A stretch of 35,416 nucleotides of DNA from Clostridia bacterium. GTDB taxonomy: Bacteria > Bacillota > Clostridia > Oscillospirales > CAG-272. The position numbers and the translations under genes are program-made. Positions 1-8,031 of the stretch are shown one piece after another. The notes below the pieces were generated by a model. That model saw only the letters and a list, made by a program, of their open reading frames with translations. It did no database searches and had not been told where the DNA came from. The stretch is from NCBI GenBank assembly GCA_024404665.1, contig JAKSPQ010000004.1, positions 1 to 35,416 on the forward strand, read 5' to 3'. Position 1 is the first letter of the stretch, and each line of letters begins with the position of its first letter.

Positions 1-7
1 CTCATGT

Positions 8-40
8 TAACTTCTATTTTAATTTCTACTGTAGAAGTTA
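8..40. repeat. Inverted repeat at window start
   Basis: Perfect 9-bp arms TAACTTCTA (8-16) and TAGAAGTTA (32-40) enclose 15 nt. It may be the terminator of an upstream gene or a protein-binding site. ACTTCT/AGAAGT half-sites recur at 17.6 kb and in similar form at 34.8 kb. The function is not determined. Confidence 0.4.
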
Positions 41-90
41 CTTTGAAAATTTACAGCCGCTTTTCAGATTGTTTTTTAATTCGAAAAATG

Positions 91-119
91 TTGCATATTG
101 AAAAGAATTATGATATAAT
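91..119 (+). promoter_or_regulatory. Sigma-A-type promoter for the 1012-residue gene
   Basis: TTGCAT (91-96) and TATAAT (114-119) are separated by exactly 17 bp. The -10 is perfect and the -35 matches 4 of 6. It lies about 30 bp before the putative start codon. Confidence 0.7.
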
Positions 120-147
120 AACGATTAACTACATTTAAATATGAAAA

Positions 148-3100
148 ATGTGCTTTTCGGATAATCAGTCCGTAAGCCAACGGAATACGACCGGACGTTC
201 AGTCTCCGATACTGTCAGAGCGGCTGACATGAACGCTGAAACATCGGACTTCAACAGAGTCCCCACACAAAAACACATGAACGAAGAATACGAATTAACG
301 GAAATATCCGACGTGACTCCCGAAATGAACAGTATTCCGGAAACCAATCCGGAGACCTCTGTTCCGGAGCATCACTCATACGGGGTCCGGGAGGACCGGG
401 GGATAGAGGAATTTCAGGATTATTCCGCCGTCCCGAAAAAAAAGAGCACGCGTCATGCGGCTCTCATGAAATCAAACAGAACGAGGCTCGGACGGCTGCT
501 CTCTGCGGTGACCACCGTCGTCGCTCCGGCGGTTGCGATAGTACTCATCGTATCGGGAGCCATCCTCGTCGACGTAATCCGATATGAAGCCGGAAGCGAT
601 TTTCTACGCTTCGATTTCAAGCTCTCGTCGAACGATCCCGAGGTAAGCTTCACCGCCGTTCTGTCTGAGTTATCGGGGCCCGATCATCGCGAGATCGAAG
701 CCCGCGAAATAGATCCCGAATATCCTTCCGCGGAATTTTTCGGGCTTGAACCCGGGCGCGAGTATCTGCTCGAGGTCTGGGCAGCCGGTGAGGTCCGTCT
801 CTCCCTGACATATATTACATCGGGCGGAGAGCACGGGGGCACGGTTTACAGAGAAGAAGACCTCATCGCAGGCTATAACAGACTTGATATCGCGGTACGT
901 GCGGAAGGCACCGTTCCCGAAAATCTATTTGCCTTTATCGGCGACCGCGAGGCAGAGGTCGTCATCGACGGAGACCTCATCCGCATTAAGGCAGACAACC
1001 TTGAGCCTGAAACGACCTACTCTTACGTACTGAAGGACGGTGACGGCAACGTGCTCTGCGAGGGCATCGCTGAAACGCCCGCGAGAGCTCATGCCTCGAT
1101 TGAGGTTTCCGAGTACTTACCCGCTCTTAATTCATTAAGCCTTGCGTTCAGAGTTGATAAACCCGACGGCAACGAAATCACCGCCGAATTTGACGGTGCG
1201 GAATTCGTTCCCGAAACCACAGACGGTGTAATCCGCCTCGAGTACACGAATCTGGAGGAAGGCTCAAAGCACTATATAGTCTTCCGCGACTATGACGGCT
1301 CCGTTATCGGCGAATTCGATTTCGAAACCCGTTCAAGAGAAGGCGCCGTGATTGAGCTCAGAGAACAGGAAATCTCCTTCGATTCCGTACGCCTTGTTTA
1401 TTCGGTATACAATCCCGATTCGAACGCGATTACCCTTAAATACGACGGCGTAACCGTCGATGCAGATCTCTCCGGCAGCACCTTCATTCTGGAAAGAACC
1501 GGCCTTACGATGGGTGAAAACCACACGGTGGAATTCATCGACATCGACGGCTCGGTTATCTTAAGCCATTCGTTCTCAGCGAAGCTCAGAACACAGGCCT
1601 CGGTAGAACTGACGGAGGCAGATGGCAGATACGACAGCATCTTCGGTGCGTCCTCCAACGAATTCAAATCCTTCTGCATAAGAGCGACATACAGATATTC
1701 AAATCCCGACGGAAACAGCATTAAGGTCACCGTAAACGGACAGGAAGCAACCGCATATTACTCCGACGGCACGGCCGTGCTCCCCGTTGACAATCTCGAG
1801 CCGTCCACGGATTATGAGATAGTCTTCACGGATTACGACGGAACGGTTCTGCTCACCCACACAGTCAGAACGCCGGACAGACTTCCGGTAAGCGTTGATA
1901 TTCTGAACTCGCTGATTAAGCTTGAGAGCATTTCATACTCGTTCCTGTTCGACAATCCTCACGAAAATCGGATTTCGTTTATTTGCTCGGAGCAGTCGAT
2001 AAACGCCGGAGCTCATATTTCGGCATCGACGGTTTCCGCCACAAACGGCAACATTACTCTTTCAGGTCTTAAGCCCGACACGTCCTACAGCTTTGTAATT
2101 CATGACGATTCGCTTGACACCGACATCCGCACGGTGGTATTTACAACACCCCGGGCCTTCACCGTTACGCAGAACGCTCAGGGCGACGCGGTAATAACGC
2201 TCACCGATGCATTCAAGGAGGCATATTCCTCTGCGACGGTAACCGTCACAGACAGCCTGGGTACACGGATACCCGTGACGGCATCGCAGAACGCGACGGT
2301 GTTTACCGCAGCCGCCGCGGACCTCATCTATGCCGACAGATATACGGTTGCGGTATCGGCAGGAGGAAAGACGGTGTCGTCGGCCGTATCGCAGCTGTCA
2401 GGCCGTACAAGGCCGTCATTCAGCCTGAGACACGAAGCGTCCTCACCCGCAACACTTGCCGAGGCTGCCGAAAGCGGCAGCTCATCCGTCGGTGAAAGCG
2501 GTTTCTTCATAAAATATACAGGAACAGGTTATTATCCCGAACCGTCAATGTCCGACGGCGGACAGGAGCTCAGCTTCTATGCACTTGTAATCCGGAACTC
2601 CTCAGGAAAGGCCGTTACATGTGCTATTGACGGCTTTACGGACGCGAATTTCCTGAACCAGAACCCCGATGAAGAACGTCTGTGGATGGAAATGTCCGAT
2701 GCCGCCATGGCTGCCGGCACTTACAGAGCAGGGGTTTATCTTATGAGCGGCCATACCCGTGAAGAGCTTGAAACCATGCTGTGGGGCGAAGGGCAGATGC
2801 CGCAGTTCGACAAGGTCGGAGAGCTTTTCATCAAAGACGGAAGACTTCTTTCCGATACATCCTTCAGGGTCAACAGCTCCAAGACCTATTCCTACGGATA
2901 TTTCTACACCGATGCCGTTTCCTCAGGCCCAGCGACAGGAACCGTAGCGTTCACTCCCACAGTCGTTTACTACAGCGACAATACCGGATACACAGGATAT
3001 CTTACGGTTGTTAAGGCCTCCTCTCCCACGGTTCACGCGATTACTCCGATATCTCTCGGAACGCAGACCGACTACACCGAGCTTAATCCCATAACGCTTA

Positions 3101-3186
3101 ACTTCAATGAGCCGTTTTACGTAATCGTTTACCAGAACAGCTTCACCCCATCCGAGTACATTTCGGTAACCTATATTACACCGTAA
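148..3186 (+). CDS. Membrane-anchored protein with repeated Fn3-like domains
   Basis: This 1012-residue protein has a hydrophilic, probably cytoplasmic N-terminus of about 115 residues. One transmembrane segment follows (about 117-143), then a long extracellular part. The extracellular part contains at least five divergent beta-sandwich modules of 80-100 residues. Each ends in a recurring pattern of L-E/K-P/E-x-T/S-x-Y followed by F-x-D-Y/I-D-G-S/T-V, as in fibronectin type III-like domains. The last 200 or so residues form a separate, unrecognised domain rich in aromatic residues. No catalytic motif is visible, so an adhesion, scaffold or envelope-sensing role is only inferred. No good ribosome binding site precedes 148; an in-frame ATG at 229 is an alternative start. 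The downstream MscS gene follows after about 54 bp and may be co-transcribed. Confidence 0.8.
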   Translation: MCFSDNQSVSQRNTTGRSVSDTVRAADMNAETSDFNRVPTQKHMNEEYELTEISDVTPEMNSIPETNPETSVPEHHSYGVREDRGIEEFQDYSAVPKKKSTRHAALMKSNRTRLGRLLSAVTTVVAPAVAIVLIVSGAILVDVIRYEAGSDFLRFDFKLSSNDPEVSFTAVLSELSGPDHREIEAREIDPEYPSAEFFGLEPGREYLLEVWAAGEVRLSLTYITSGGEHGGTVYREEDLIAGYNRLDIAVRAEGTVPENLFAFIGDREAEVVIDGDLIRIKADNLEPETTYSYVLKDGDGNVLCEGIAETPARAHASIEVSEYLPALNSLSLAFRVDKPDGNEITAEFDGAEFVPETTDGVIRLEYTNLEEGSKHYIVFRDYDGSVIGEFDFETRSREGAVIELREQEISFDSVRLVYSVYNPDSNAITLKYDGVTVDADLSGSTFILERTGLTMGENHTVEFIDIDGSVILSHSFSAKLRTQASVELTEADGRYDSIFGASSNEFKSFCIRATYRYSNPDGNSIKVTVNGQEATAYYSDGTAVLPVDNLEPSTDYEIVFTDYDGTVLLTHTVRTPDRLPVSVDILNSLIKLESISYSFLFDNPHENRISFICSEQSINAGAHISASTVSATNGNITLSGLKPDTSYSFVIHDDSLDTDIRTVVFTTPRAFTVTQNAQGDAVITLTDAFKEAYSSATVTVTDSLGTRIPVTASQNATVFTAAAADLIYADRYTVAVSAGGKTVSSAVSQLSGRTRPSFSLRHEASSPATLAEAAESGSSSVGESGFFIKYTGTGYYPEPSMSDGGQELSFYALVIRNSSGKAVTCAIDGFTDANFLNQNPDEERLWMEMSDAAMAAGTYRAGVYLMSGHTREELETMLWGEGQMPQFDKVGELFIKDGRLLSDTSFRVNSSKTYSYGYFYTDAVSSGPATGTVAFTPTVVYYSDNTGYTGYLTVVKASSPTVHAITPISLGTQTDYTELNPITLNFNEPFYVIVYQNSFTPSEYISVTYITP

Positions 3187-3240
3187 CACCGCGAAGGAAT
3201 GCGGAATCCAACACAACTTTTTTCAATGAAAGGGCACAAA

Positions 3241-4278
3241 ATGATTGCTTTTAAAGAAAAATCCGAAAAAACACAGAAACTTGTGAGCACCGTGTTCACA
3301 ATCGTTCTTCTCTGCCTCGCGGCGGTTTACTTTGTCCTCCTCCTTATCGGAGGCAAGATATTCGGTGAGGATAGCCAGCTCTACAGAAGTCTCAACATTT
3401 TCTCGGGAGCCGGAGATTACATCAAATGGATAAGAATCGTAAGCTACGGCTTCTTCTTCATCACGCTCGGCTATGTACTCCGTATATTCATCTGCTGGAT
3501 TCTGACCTTTATCAAAAAAGGAAAAGCGATCCTCAACCTCATCAGCTCCTTCATCAAATATCTTTCCGTTCTTGTATTCATCTTCGCTTCTCTCAAGACA
3601 ATGGGAGTCGATACAGGCACGCTTCTCGCAGGCATCGGAATCCTGTCTCTTATCGTCGGTCTCGGCGCTCAGCCCCTCATCGAGGATATAATTTCCGGCC
3701 TGTTCATAGTATTTGAGGAAGTATTCGACGTTGGAGACATCATCATCGTAGACGGCTTCCGCGGAACCGTTCGCGACATCGGCATCAGAACCACACGCTT
3801 TGAAGATACCGCAGGCAACTTCAAGATCATGAACAACTCCGACCTCAGAACGGTCATCAACCTCACCGACAGACTCACTCTCGTCCCCTGCGTCGTTCAG
3901 ATTGAGTACGGCGAGTCGATCGAAAGAGTTGAAGCCATAATCAAGGACAACTTAAAGAAAATCGGCGATGCTATCCCCGATATCGTCGAAGGTCCGCTTT
4001 ACAAAGGCGTATCCGAGCTCGGAGCCTCCGGCGTATCGCTCAAATTTGTAGCGAAGTGCGAAGAATCCGCCCGTTTCCAGGTTGAAAGAGACATGAACAG
4101 ACAGTTCAAGCTTCTCTTTGACGCACACAATATCTCTATTCCCTTCACCCAGGTCGTCCTTCATCAGCCCACAACCTTTGACAAGGCAACCACGGCTGAG
4201 AAGAAGAAGTCCGAAGCCTTCGTAAACCAGTCCCGAAGCAACACTGCCGATGCGGGAGACAACGATTACGACAGATAA
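3241..4278 (+). CDS. MscS-family mechanosensitive channel
   Basis: The protein has 345 residues from the ATG at 3241, which follows an AAAGGG-type ribosome binding site. Upstream ATGs at 3199 and 3226 lack one. Two or three N-terminal membrane segments lead into the pore-lining helix region (GTLLAGIGILSLIVGLGAQP). The MscS beta domain follows, with FEEVFDVGDII and a G-T-V-R-D-I-G-I-R-T-T-R stretch. This family opens under membrane tension to release osmolytes. The C-terminus after the alpha/beta domain is hydrophilic and ends in a charged tail. A second, only distantly similar MscS is encoded at 8.0-8.95 kb. Transcription should end at the hairpin at 4297-4330. Confidence 0.92.
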   Translation: MIAFKEKSEKTQKLVSTVFTIVLLCLAAVYFVLLLIGGKIFGEDSQLYRSLNIFSGAGDYIKWIRIVSYGFFFITLGYVLRIFICWILTFIKKGKAILNLISSFIKYLSVLVFIFASLKTMGVDTGTLLAGIGILSLIVGLGAQPLIEDIISGLFIVFEEVFDVGDIIIVDGFRGTVRDIGIRTTRFEDTAGNFKIMNNSDLRTVINLTDRLTLVPCVVQIEYGESIERVEAIIKDNLKKIGDAIPDIVEGPLYKGVSELGASGVSLKFVAKCEESARFQVERDMNRQFKLLFDAHNISIPFTQVVLHQPTTFDKATTAEKKKSEAFVNQSRSNTADAGDNDYDR

Positions 4279-4296
4279 TTATCGGCATAGTGCCGC

Positions 4297-4330
4297 AAAA
4301 GAACGCCGCCCATGTAGGCGGCGTTCTTTT
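4297..4330. terminator. Bidirectional intrinsic terminator
   Basis: A perfect 14-bp stem (4297-4310 with 4317-4330) and a 6-nt loop. A-runs on one side and T-runs on the other let it serve both the plus-strand MscS gene and the minus-strand gene remnant ending at 4337. Confidence 0.9.
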
Positions 4331-4336
4331 GCGCTT

Positions 4337-4641
4337 CTACTTTTTTCCTTTGCACGACAGTATGAATTCTCCCATACTGTCTTCCATATTATGCAAATCA
4401 AGCATGTCTGCGCAGCCTCTGCCGACAGCGCCGAAGCACAGCACGTCCCGGGCATGAAGAGTTTTGCAATAGGAGGTATCATCGTTCAGCGCGGGAAGCT
4501 CCGCGAGGCCGAAACGCGTCGCGATCGACTGCCATCTCCGCTCCATCCACGGGGCGTACAGAACGGGCAGAAATAGCCTTCCGGCAGTTCGTAATGCTCA
4601 TGCGGCGTTCCCGGAAGTCTGTACATCTTAAGCTGTGCCAT
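4337..4641 (-). pseudogene. Frameshifted small gene downstream of the MocR regulator
   Basis: An ATG at 4641 overlaps the stop codon of the upstream regulator (TAATG). It is preceded by AAGGAG at good spacing, so a real, translationally coupled gene is expected. The first frame reads MAQLKMYRLPGTPHEHYELP and then becomes low-quality Arg/Ser-rich sequence, stopping after 52 codons (4483). A second frame takes over smoothly at about 4565 (LFLPVLYAPWMERRWQSIAT) and runs to a stop at 4337. Joining the two with a one-base shift gives a protein of about 100 residues. I do not recognise the family; the start resembles the first strand of some small acetyltransferase-like proteins, but no motif confirms this. 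The shift may be a true mutation or a sequencing or assembly error. Confidence 0.5.
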
Positions 4642-5708
4642 TATGTCTCCTTTTTTAGTTTTCTGCGCATCCTGTTGAGATGCCGTTCAAAGCTTCCGGA
4701 GGATATGAATTCCGCCAGAATATACTGATCCATTACGGGCACGCTGCACGAAAGTCTGCCGAGCTTCCCGTCAAACGCTCCGATGAGCCTGTCCGGAAGA
4801 ATCATATATCCTATTCTCATCGCCGGAGACAGGCTTTTTGAAAACGTATTGATATAAATAACGGAATCCGACGTGTCCATCGAATAAAGAGTTCGGATGG
4901 GCCTTACGGGGATGTAAAACTCGCTGTCAAAATCGTCCTCGATGATGAATCTGTCGCCGCCCTTTGCCCAGTCGAGATATTCGCGTTTTTTGGACGCCGA
5001 TGTCGTAATTCCCGTCGGGAAGCTGTGAAAGGGCGTGACGTGCAGGACATCGAATTCCGAACCGTTCAGAGCCTCGGTTTCGATGCCGTCGTTTCCCATC
5101 GTCAGTCTGCAAAGCTTAAGCTCCATAGCCGAATAGACATACTCAATCTGCCTGTAGCAGGGATTCTCGATGCCGATGATTTTTCCGCGCCCGATGAGCT
5201 TGACAGATGTCTCGTATAGCTGCTCTGCTCCGGAGCCTATGATGATGTTTTCCGGACGTGCAACAATGCCCCTGTATCTGAAGAGATAATCCGACAATGC
5301 GTTTCTCAGCACCTCGCAGCCCTTGGCAGGAGACTTGACAAACAGCCGCGAATCGTTATCGGAAATAACTTTTCTCACGGTTTTGAACCACGTCGAATAT
5401 TCGAACTGCTGATTCGGATAGTCCCTGGGCTCAGGCAGATGCATAGCCGCAGCCCCGCCGCCTCCGAGCTTTCCGCATTCTGCCTCCGCAGCCCCTACAT
5501 CGGTGACAAAATAGCCTTTTTTTTCAATCGGTGTAATATACCCTTCATCAGCAAGCATATCGCAGGCATGCTCTACGGTAATAATGCTGACACCGTTCAA
5601 GACCGCAAGATTCCTCTTTGACGGGAGCTTTTCCCCCTGGCGGTATTTCCCGTTTTCAATATCCTCTTTCAGTCCCTTATAAAGGTCCATATACTTCTTA
5701 TCCGCCAT
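4641..5708 (-). CDS. Truncated MocR/PdxR-type transcriptional regulator
   Basis: The 355-residue protein has an N-terminal GntR winged helix-turn-helix (about 10-70, YRQGEKLPSKRNLAVLNGVS). It continues into a fold-type I aminotransferase-like domain with IIGSGAEQLYE, IENPCYRQIEYVY and the PLP-lysine motif NTFSKSLSPAMRIG (K291). MocR/PdxR proteins use PLP as an effector and usually control vitamin B6 genes. Here it lies divergent from an ECF S component and a pyridoxal kinase, which fits that role. Family members are usually about 460-480 residues. This one stops inside the helix FERHLNRMRRKLKKET, so the C-terminal small domain is missing. The stop lies at an A-rich run. The start at 5708 has only a weak ribosome binding site. 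Confidence 0.85.
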   Translation of the reverse strand: MADKKYMDLYKGLKEDIENGKYRQGEKLPSKRNLAVLNGVSIITVEHACDMLADEGYITPIEKKGYFVTDVGAAEAECGKLGGGGAAAMHLPEPRDYPNQQFEYSTWFKTVRKVISDNDSRLFVKSPAKGCEVLRNALSDYLFRYRGIVARPENIIIGSGAEQLYETSVKLIGRGKIIGIENPCYRQIEYVYSAMELKLCRLTMGNDGIETEALNGSEFDVLHVTPFHSFPTGITTSASKKREYLDWAKGGDRFIIEDDFDSEFYIPVRPIRTLYSMDTSDSVIYINTFSKSLSPAMRIGYMILPDRLIGAFDGKLGRLSCSVPVMDQYILAEFISSGSFERHLNRMRRKLKKET

Positions 5709-5762
5709 CTGGTTATATAAAAATCTCTCTTTCTGATTATTTATTTAAGTCCAAAGAAGGTT

Positions 5763-5768
5763 TATAAT
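5763..5768 (+). promoter_or_regulatory. -10 element of the B6 transporter/kinase operon
   Basis: TATAAT at 5763-5768 has only a poor -35 (TTTATT) at 17-bp spacing. A weak -35 is what an activator-dependent promoter would show, consistent with PdxR-type activation. No clear operator repeat was identified. Confidence 0.4.
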
Positions 5769-5797
5769 ATTATACAATAAAAATCCGATGAAGTAAA
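5769..5797 (-). promoter_or_regulatory. Promoter of the MocR-type gene
   Basis: On the minus strand, TTTACT (5797-5792) and TATAAT (5774-5769) are separated by 17 bp. It overlaps the region where the divergent plus-strand promoter must lie, so one bound regulator could affect both directions. Confidence 0.55.
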
Positions 5798-5809
5798 GAG
5801 GAAAAACAA

Positions 5810-6337
5810 ATGGCAAATACTTCTTCAAGAAAAACACTCAAAAGAATCTGCATCGCAGGTCTGCTTATGGCAATGAATATAATCATGAGCAGCAGTCTTC
5901 TGAGCGTTCCCGTCCCCGGCGGACATCTCTATATGAACGACATTGTAATCTGCGCCGCATCCATAATACTCACTCCTGCCTACGCATTTGCCGTAGGCGG
6001 CATAGGAGCCTTCGTAGGCGACATGCTCTTCTACCCCACCCCGATGTTCGTCTCCCTCGTCACACACGGCCTCCAGGCCGTAGTGATCTCGGTATTCGCT
6101 CACTATCTGCTTAAAAAGCACAAGGCGTTTTCTTCCGGCATCGGAGTCACGCTCGGAGCGGTTATCAACGTGGTCGGATACTCGGTAGGAAGAGCCTGGA
6201 TATACAGCACTCCGGAATATGCGGTGGCCAAGATGCCCTTCCAGATTCTTCAGGCTGTTGTCGGAGCGGTTCTCGGCATGATCATAGTCTATCCGCTCGG
6301 TCTCGGCAAGCTCGCAAAGAAAATGCAAATCGACTGA
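5810..6337 (+). CDS. ECF transporter S component, probably for vitamin B6
   Basis: This 175-residue integral membrane protein has about six hydrophobic segments. Typical S-component features include a basic N-terminus followed by GLLMAMNIIMSS, a loop VPVPGGHLYMNDIVI, and GGIGAFVGDMLFYPTPMFVSL. S components bind the vitamin and work with a shared energising module (EcfA/A'/T), which is not in this window. Specificity cannot be read from sequence alone. The kinase only 15 bp downstream and the divergent MocR/PdxR-type regulator make pyridoxine/pyridoxal the likely substrate (PdxU-like role). The ribosome binding site AGAGGA precedes the ATG at 5810. Confidence 0.85.
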   Translation: MANTSSRKTLKRICIAGLLMAMNIIMSSSLLSVPVPGGHLYMNDIVICAASIILTPAYAFAVGGIGAFVGDMLFYPTPMFVSLVTHGLQAVVISVFAHYLLKKHKAFSSGIGVTLGAVINVVGYSVGRAWIYSTPEYAVAKMPFQILQAVVGAVLGMIIVYPLGLGKLAKKMQID

Positions 6338-6352
6338 AAACAGGATTTGCAA

Positions 6353-7180
6353 ATGGATTATAAAAGAATTTTAACCGTTCAGGACATCTCCTGCATAGGA
6401 CAGTGCTCACTTACGGTCGCTCTTCCGATACTGTCCGCATGCGGCGCGGAAACCGCCGTGGTTGCCTCCGGTGTCCTCTCGGCTCACACCGGAGGCTTCC
6501 GGGGCTACGCATTCGGGGGCCTTACAGGTGAGATGCCCGGCATCGCCGCTCATTGGAAAAAGGAAGGACTCTTCTTCGATGCCGTATACACCGGCTACCT
6601 CGGAAGCGCCGAGCAGATAGGATATGTTCTTGACATTGCCTCAGGACTGCTGAAAAAGGGCGGACCGCTCATCGTCGATCCCGCTATGGCGGACGGCGGC
6701 AAGCTTTATGCGGGCTTTGACGGAAAGTTTGTGGAGTCGATGAAGCAGCTCACATCGGCGGCGGACATTATTCTTCCGAACATCACGGAGGCAGCGCTGC
6801 TGACAGGCACTGAGTACCGAGAAGACATCGATGAAGCATATGTTGAGCATCTGCTCGATGCGCTCTCCTCGGGCGGTGCGACGGTGGTTCTTACCGGAGT
6901 CGGCTTTGAGCCCGGAACGACGGGAGCCGCCATAAGGGAAAACGGCAAAACCTCATACTATACTCACGAAAAAACAGCCGGAGGCTGCCACGGAACAGGC
7001 GATATCTTCGCATCCGCGTTCACCGGGGCTCTTATGCGCGGCAAAACCGCACCTGAGGCTGTCGCGGTAGCTGCCGATTTCGTGCTCGCCTGCATAAAGA
7101 ACACCGTAGGCGACGAAAACCACAGATACGGAGTAAAATTCGAGCCCGTTCTCGGCAGCCTTATCTCAAGGCTCGGATGA
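6353..7180 (+). CDS. Pyridoxal/pyridoxamine kinase (PdxY-like)
   Basis: The 275-residue ribokinase-superfamily protein would phosphorylate pyridoxal or pyridoxamine to the 5'-phosphate with ATP in the cytosol. It shows the family opening TVQDISCIGQCSLTVALPIL, the central VDPAMAD and LPNITEAALLTG, and the anion-hole/catalytic motif GGCHGTGDIFASAF near the C-terminus. I chose the ATG at 6353 because AGGA sits 7 bp upstream; a TTG at 6347 is less likely. It follows the ECF S component closely, giving an uptake-plus-trapping pair for B6 vitamers. A hairpin at 7224-7268 ends the operon. Confidence 0.92.
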   Translation: MDYKRILTVQDISCIGQCSLTVALPILSACGAETAVVASGVLSAHTGGFRGYAFGGLTGEMPGIAAHWKKEGLFFDAVYTGYLGSAEQIGYVLDIASGLLKKGGPLIVDPAMADGGKLYAGFDGKFVESMKQLTSAADIILPNITEAALLTGTEYREDIDEAYVEHLLDALSSGGATVVLTGVGFEPGTTGAAIRENGKTSYYTHEKTAGGCHGTGDIFASAFTGALMRGKTAPEAVAVAADFVLACIKNTVGDENHRYGVKFEPVLGSLISRLG

Positions 7181-7223
7181 GAAGCCCGGGGACAGTTACG
7201 GTCTCTCGGCCAATAATTGATTT

Positions 7224-7268
7224 ACGGAAAAAGGTCGGCGAACAGATTATCCGCCGGCCTTTTTCCGT
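7224..7268 (+). terminator. Intrinsic terminator after the pyridoxal kinase gene
   Basis: A 17-bp stem with one G-T pair (7224-7240 with 7252-7268) has an 11-nt loop and is followed by a pyrimidine-rich tract. It ends the B6 operon just before the next promoter. Confidence 0.85.
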
Positions 7269-7284
7269 TATCCGTTTCTTTTTC

Positions 7285-7313
7285 TTGACTTTTTTCGGCT
7301 CTGCTGATATAAT
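7285..7313 (+). promoter_or_regulatory. Sigma-A promoter of the LUD-domain gene
   Basis: TTGACT (7285-7290), a 17-bp spacer and TATAAT (7308-7313), about 35 bp upstream of the start codon. Confidence 0.85.
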
Positions 7314-7348
7314 TGTCATGAAAGAAACATATATCGGAGGAACTCAAA

Positions 7349-7990
7349 ATGACACCCCTCGAACTCAGAAGTCAGAGAAACGAAATGAAGGCGGCAGGAA
7401 TCATCCGTAAGCTCGCCCAGAGAAATATCAAGGGTTATTATGCTCATGACCGTGCGGAGGCGCTGAAGATTGCGCTTTCCCTCATCCCGGAGGGCTCGAC
7501 CGTCGCTCAGGGCGGCAGCATGTCCGTGTCCGAAATCGGTCTGCGCGACGCCCTCATCGCGGGTAATTACAATTATCTTGACAGAGACGGCTCCCCGAGA
7601 GAGCAGCGGCAGGCGATAGAGCTTGCGGCATACGACGCCGACGTGTTCGTCGGCAGCGTAAACGCCATATCGGAGGACGGCGTGCTGGTTAACATCGACG
7701 GCAACTCCAACCGTGTCTCCGCATATGCCTACGGCCCGCGAAAACTTGTACTTGTCGTCGGAATGAATAAGGTTGCAGGCGATGCCGACGCCGCTCTCAA
7801 GCGCGCAAGGAACGAGGCCGCTACGCTCAATGTACAGCGCTTCGGGCTCTCAACACCCTGCGCAAGCACCGGCAAATGCATCGACTGCCTGTCTCCCGAC
7901 ACAATCTGCTGCCAGTTTCTCATAACAAGATACTCAAGGCACAAGGACAGAATCCACCTGATTCTCGTCGATGAAAACCTTGGATTTTGA
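7349..7990 (+). CDS. LUD-domain protein (lactate utilisation LutC/YkgG-like)
   Basis: The 213-residue protein matches the LUD (DUF162) family. It has an N-terminal helix, then a Rossmann-like core with EGSTVAQGGSMSVSEIGLRDAL, and the stretch DVFVGSVNAISEDGVLVNIDGNSNRVSA typical of stand-alone members in Clostridia. A cysteine-rich C-terminus (CASTGKCIDCLSPDTICCQF) could bind a metal or Fe-S centre; this is seen, not proven. LutC-type proteins belong to L-lactate oxidation complexes, but no lutA/lutB genes are adjacent, so the substrate is open. GGAGG lies 8 bp before the ATG. The gene has its own promoter and terminator. Confidence 0.85.
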   Translation: MTPLELRSQRNEMKAAGIIRKLAQRNIKGYYAHDRAEALKIALSLIPEGSTVAQGGSMSVSEIGLRDALIAGNYNYLDRDGSPREQRQAIELAAYDADVFVGSVNAISEDGVLVNIDGNSNRVSAYAYGPRKLVLVVGMNKVAGDADAALKRARNEAATLNVQRFGLSTPCASTGKCIDCLSPDTICCQFLITRYSRHKDRIHLILVDENLGF

Positions 7991-7993
7991 TAA

Positions 7994-8019
7994 AAAAGCC
8001 GGCCTTTCGGCCGGCTTTT
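7994..8019. terminator. Bidirectional terminator between convergent genes
   Basis: A perfect 11-bp stem (7994-8004 with 8009-8019) has a TTTC loop and A/T runs on both sides. It separates the LUD gene from the minus-strand MscS gene. Confidence 0.92.
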
Positions 8020-8031
8020 GTATTGCAGAAA

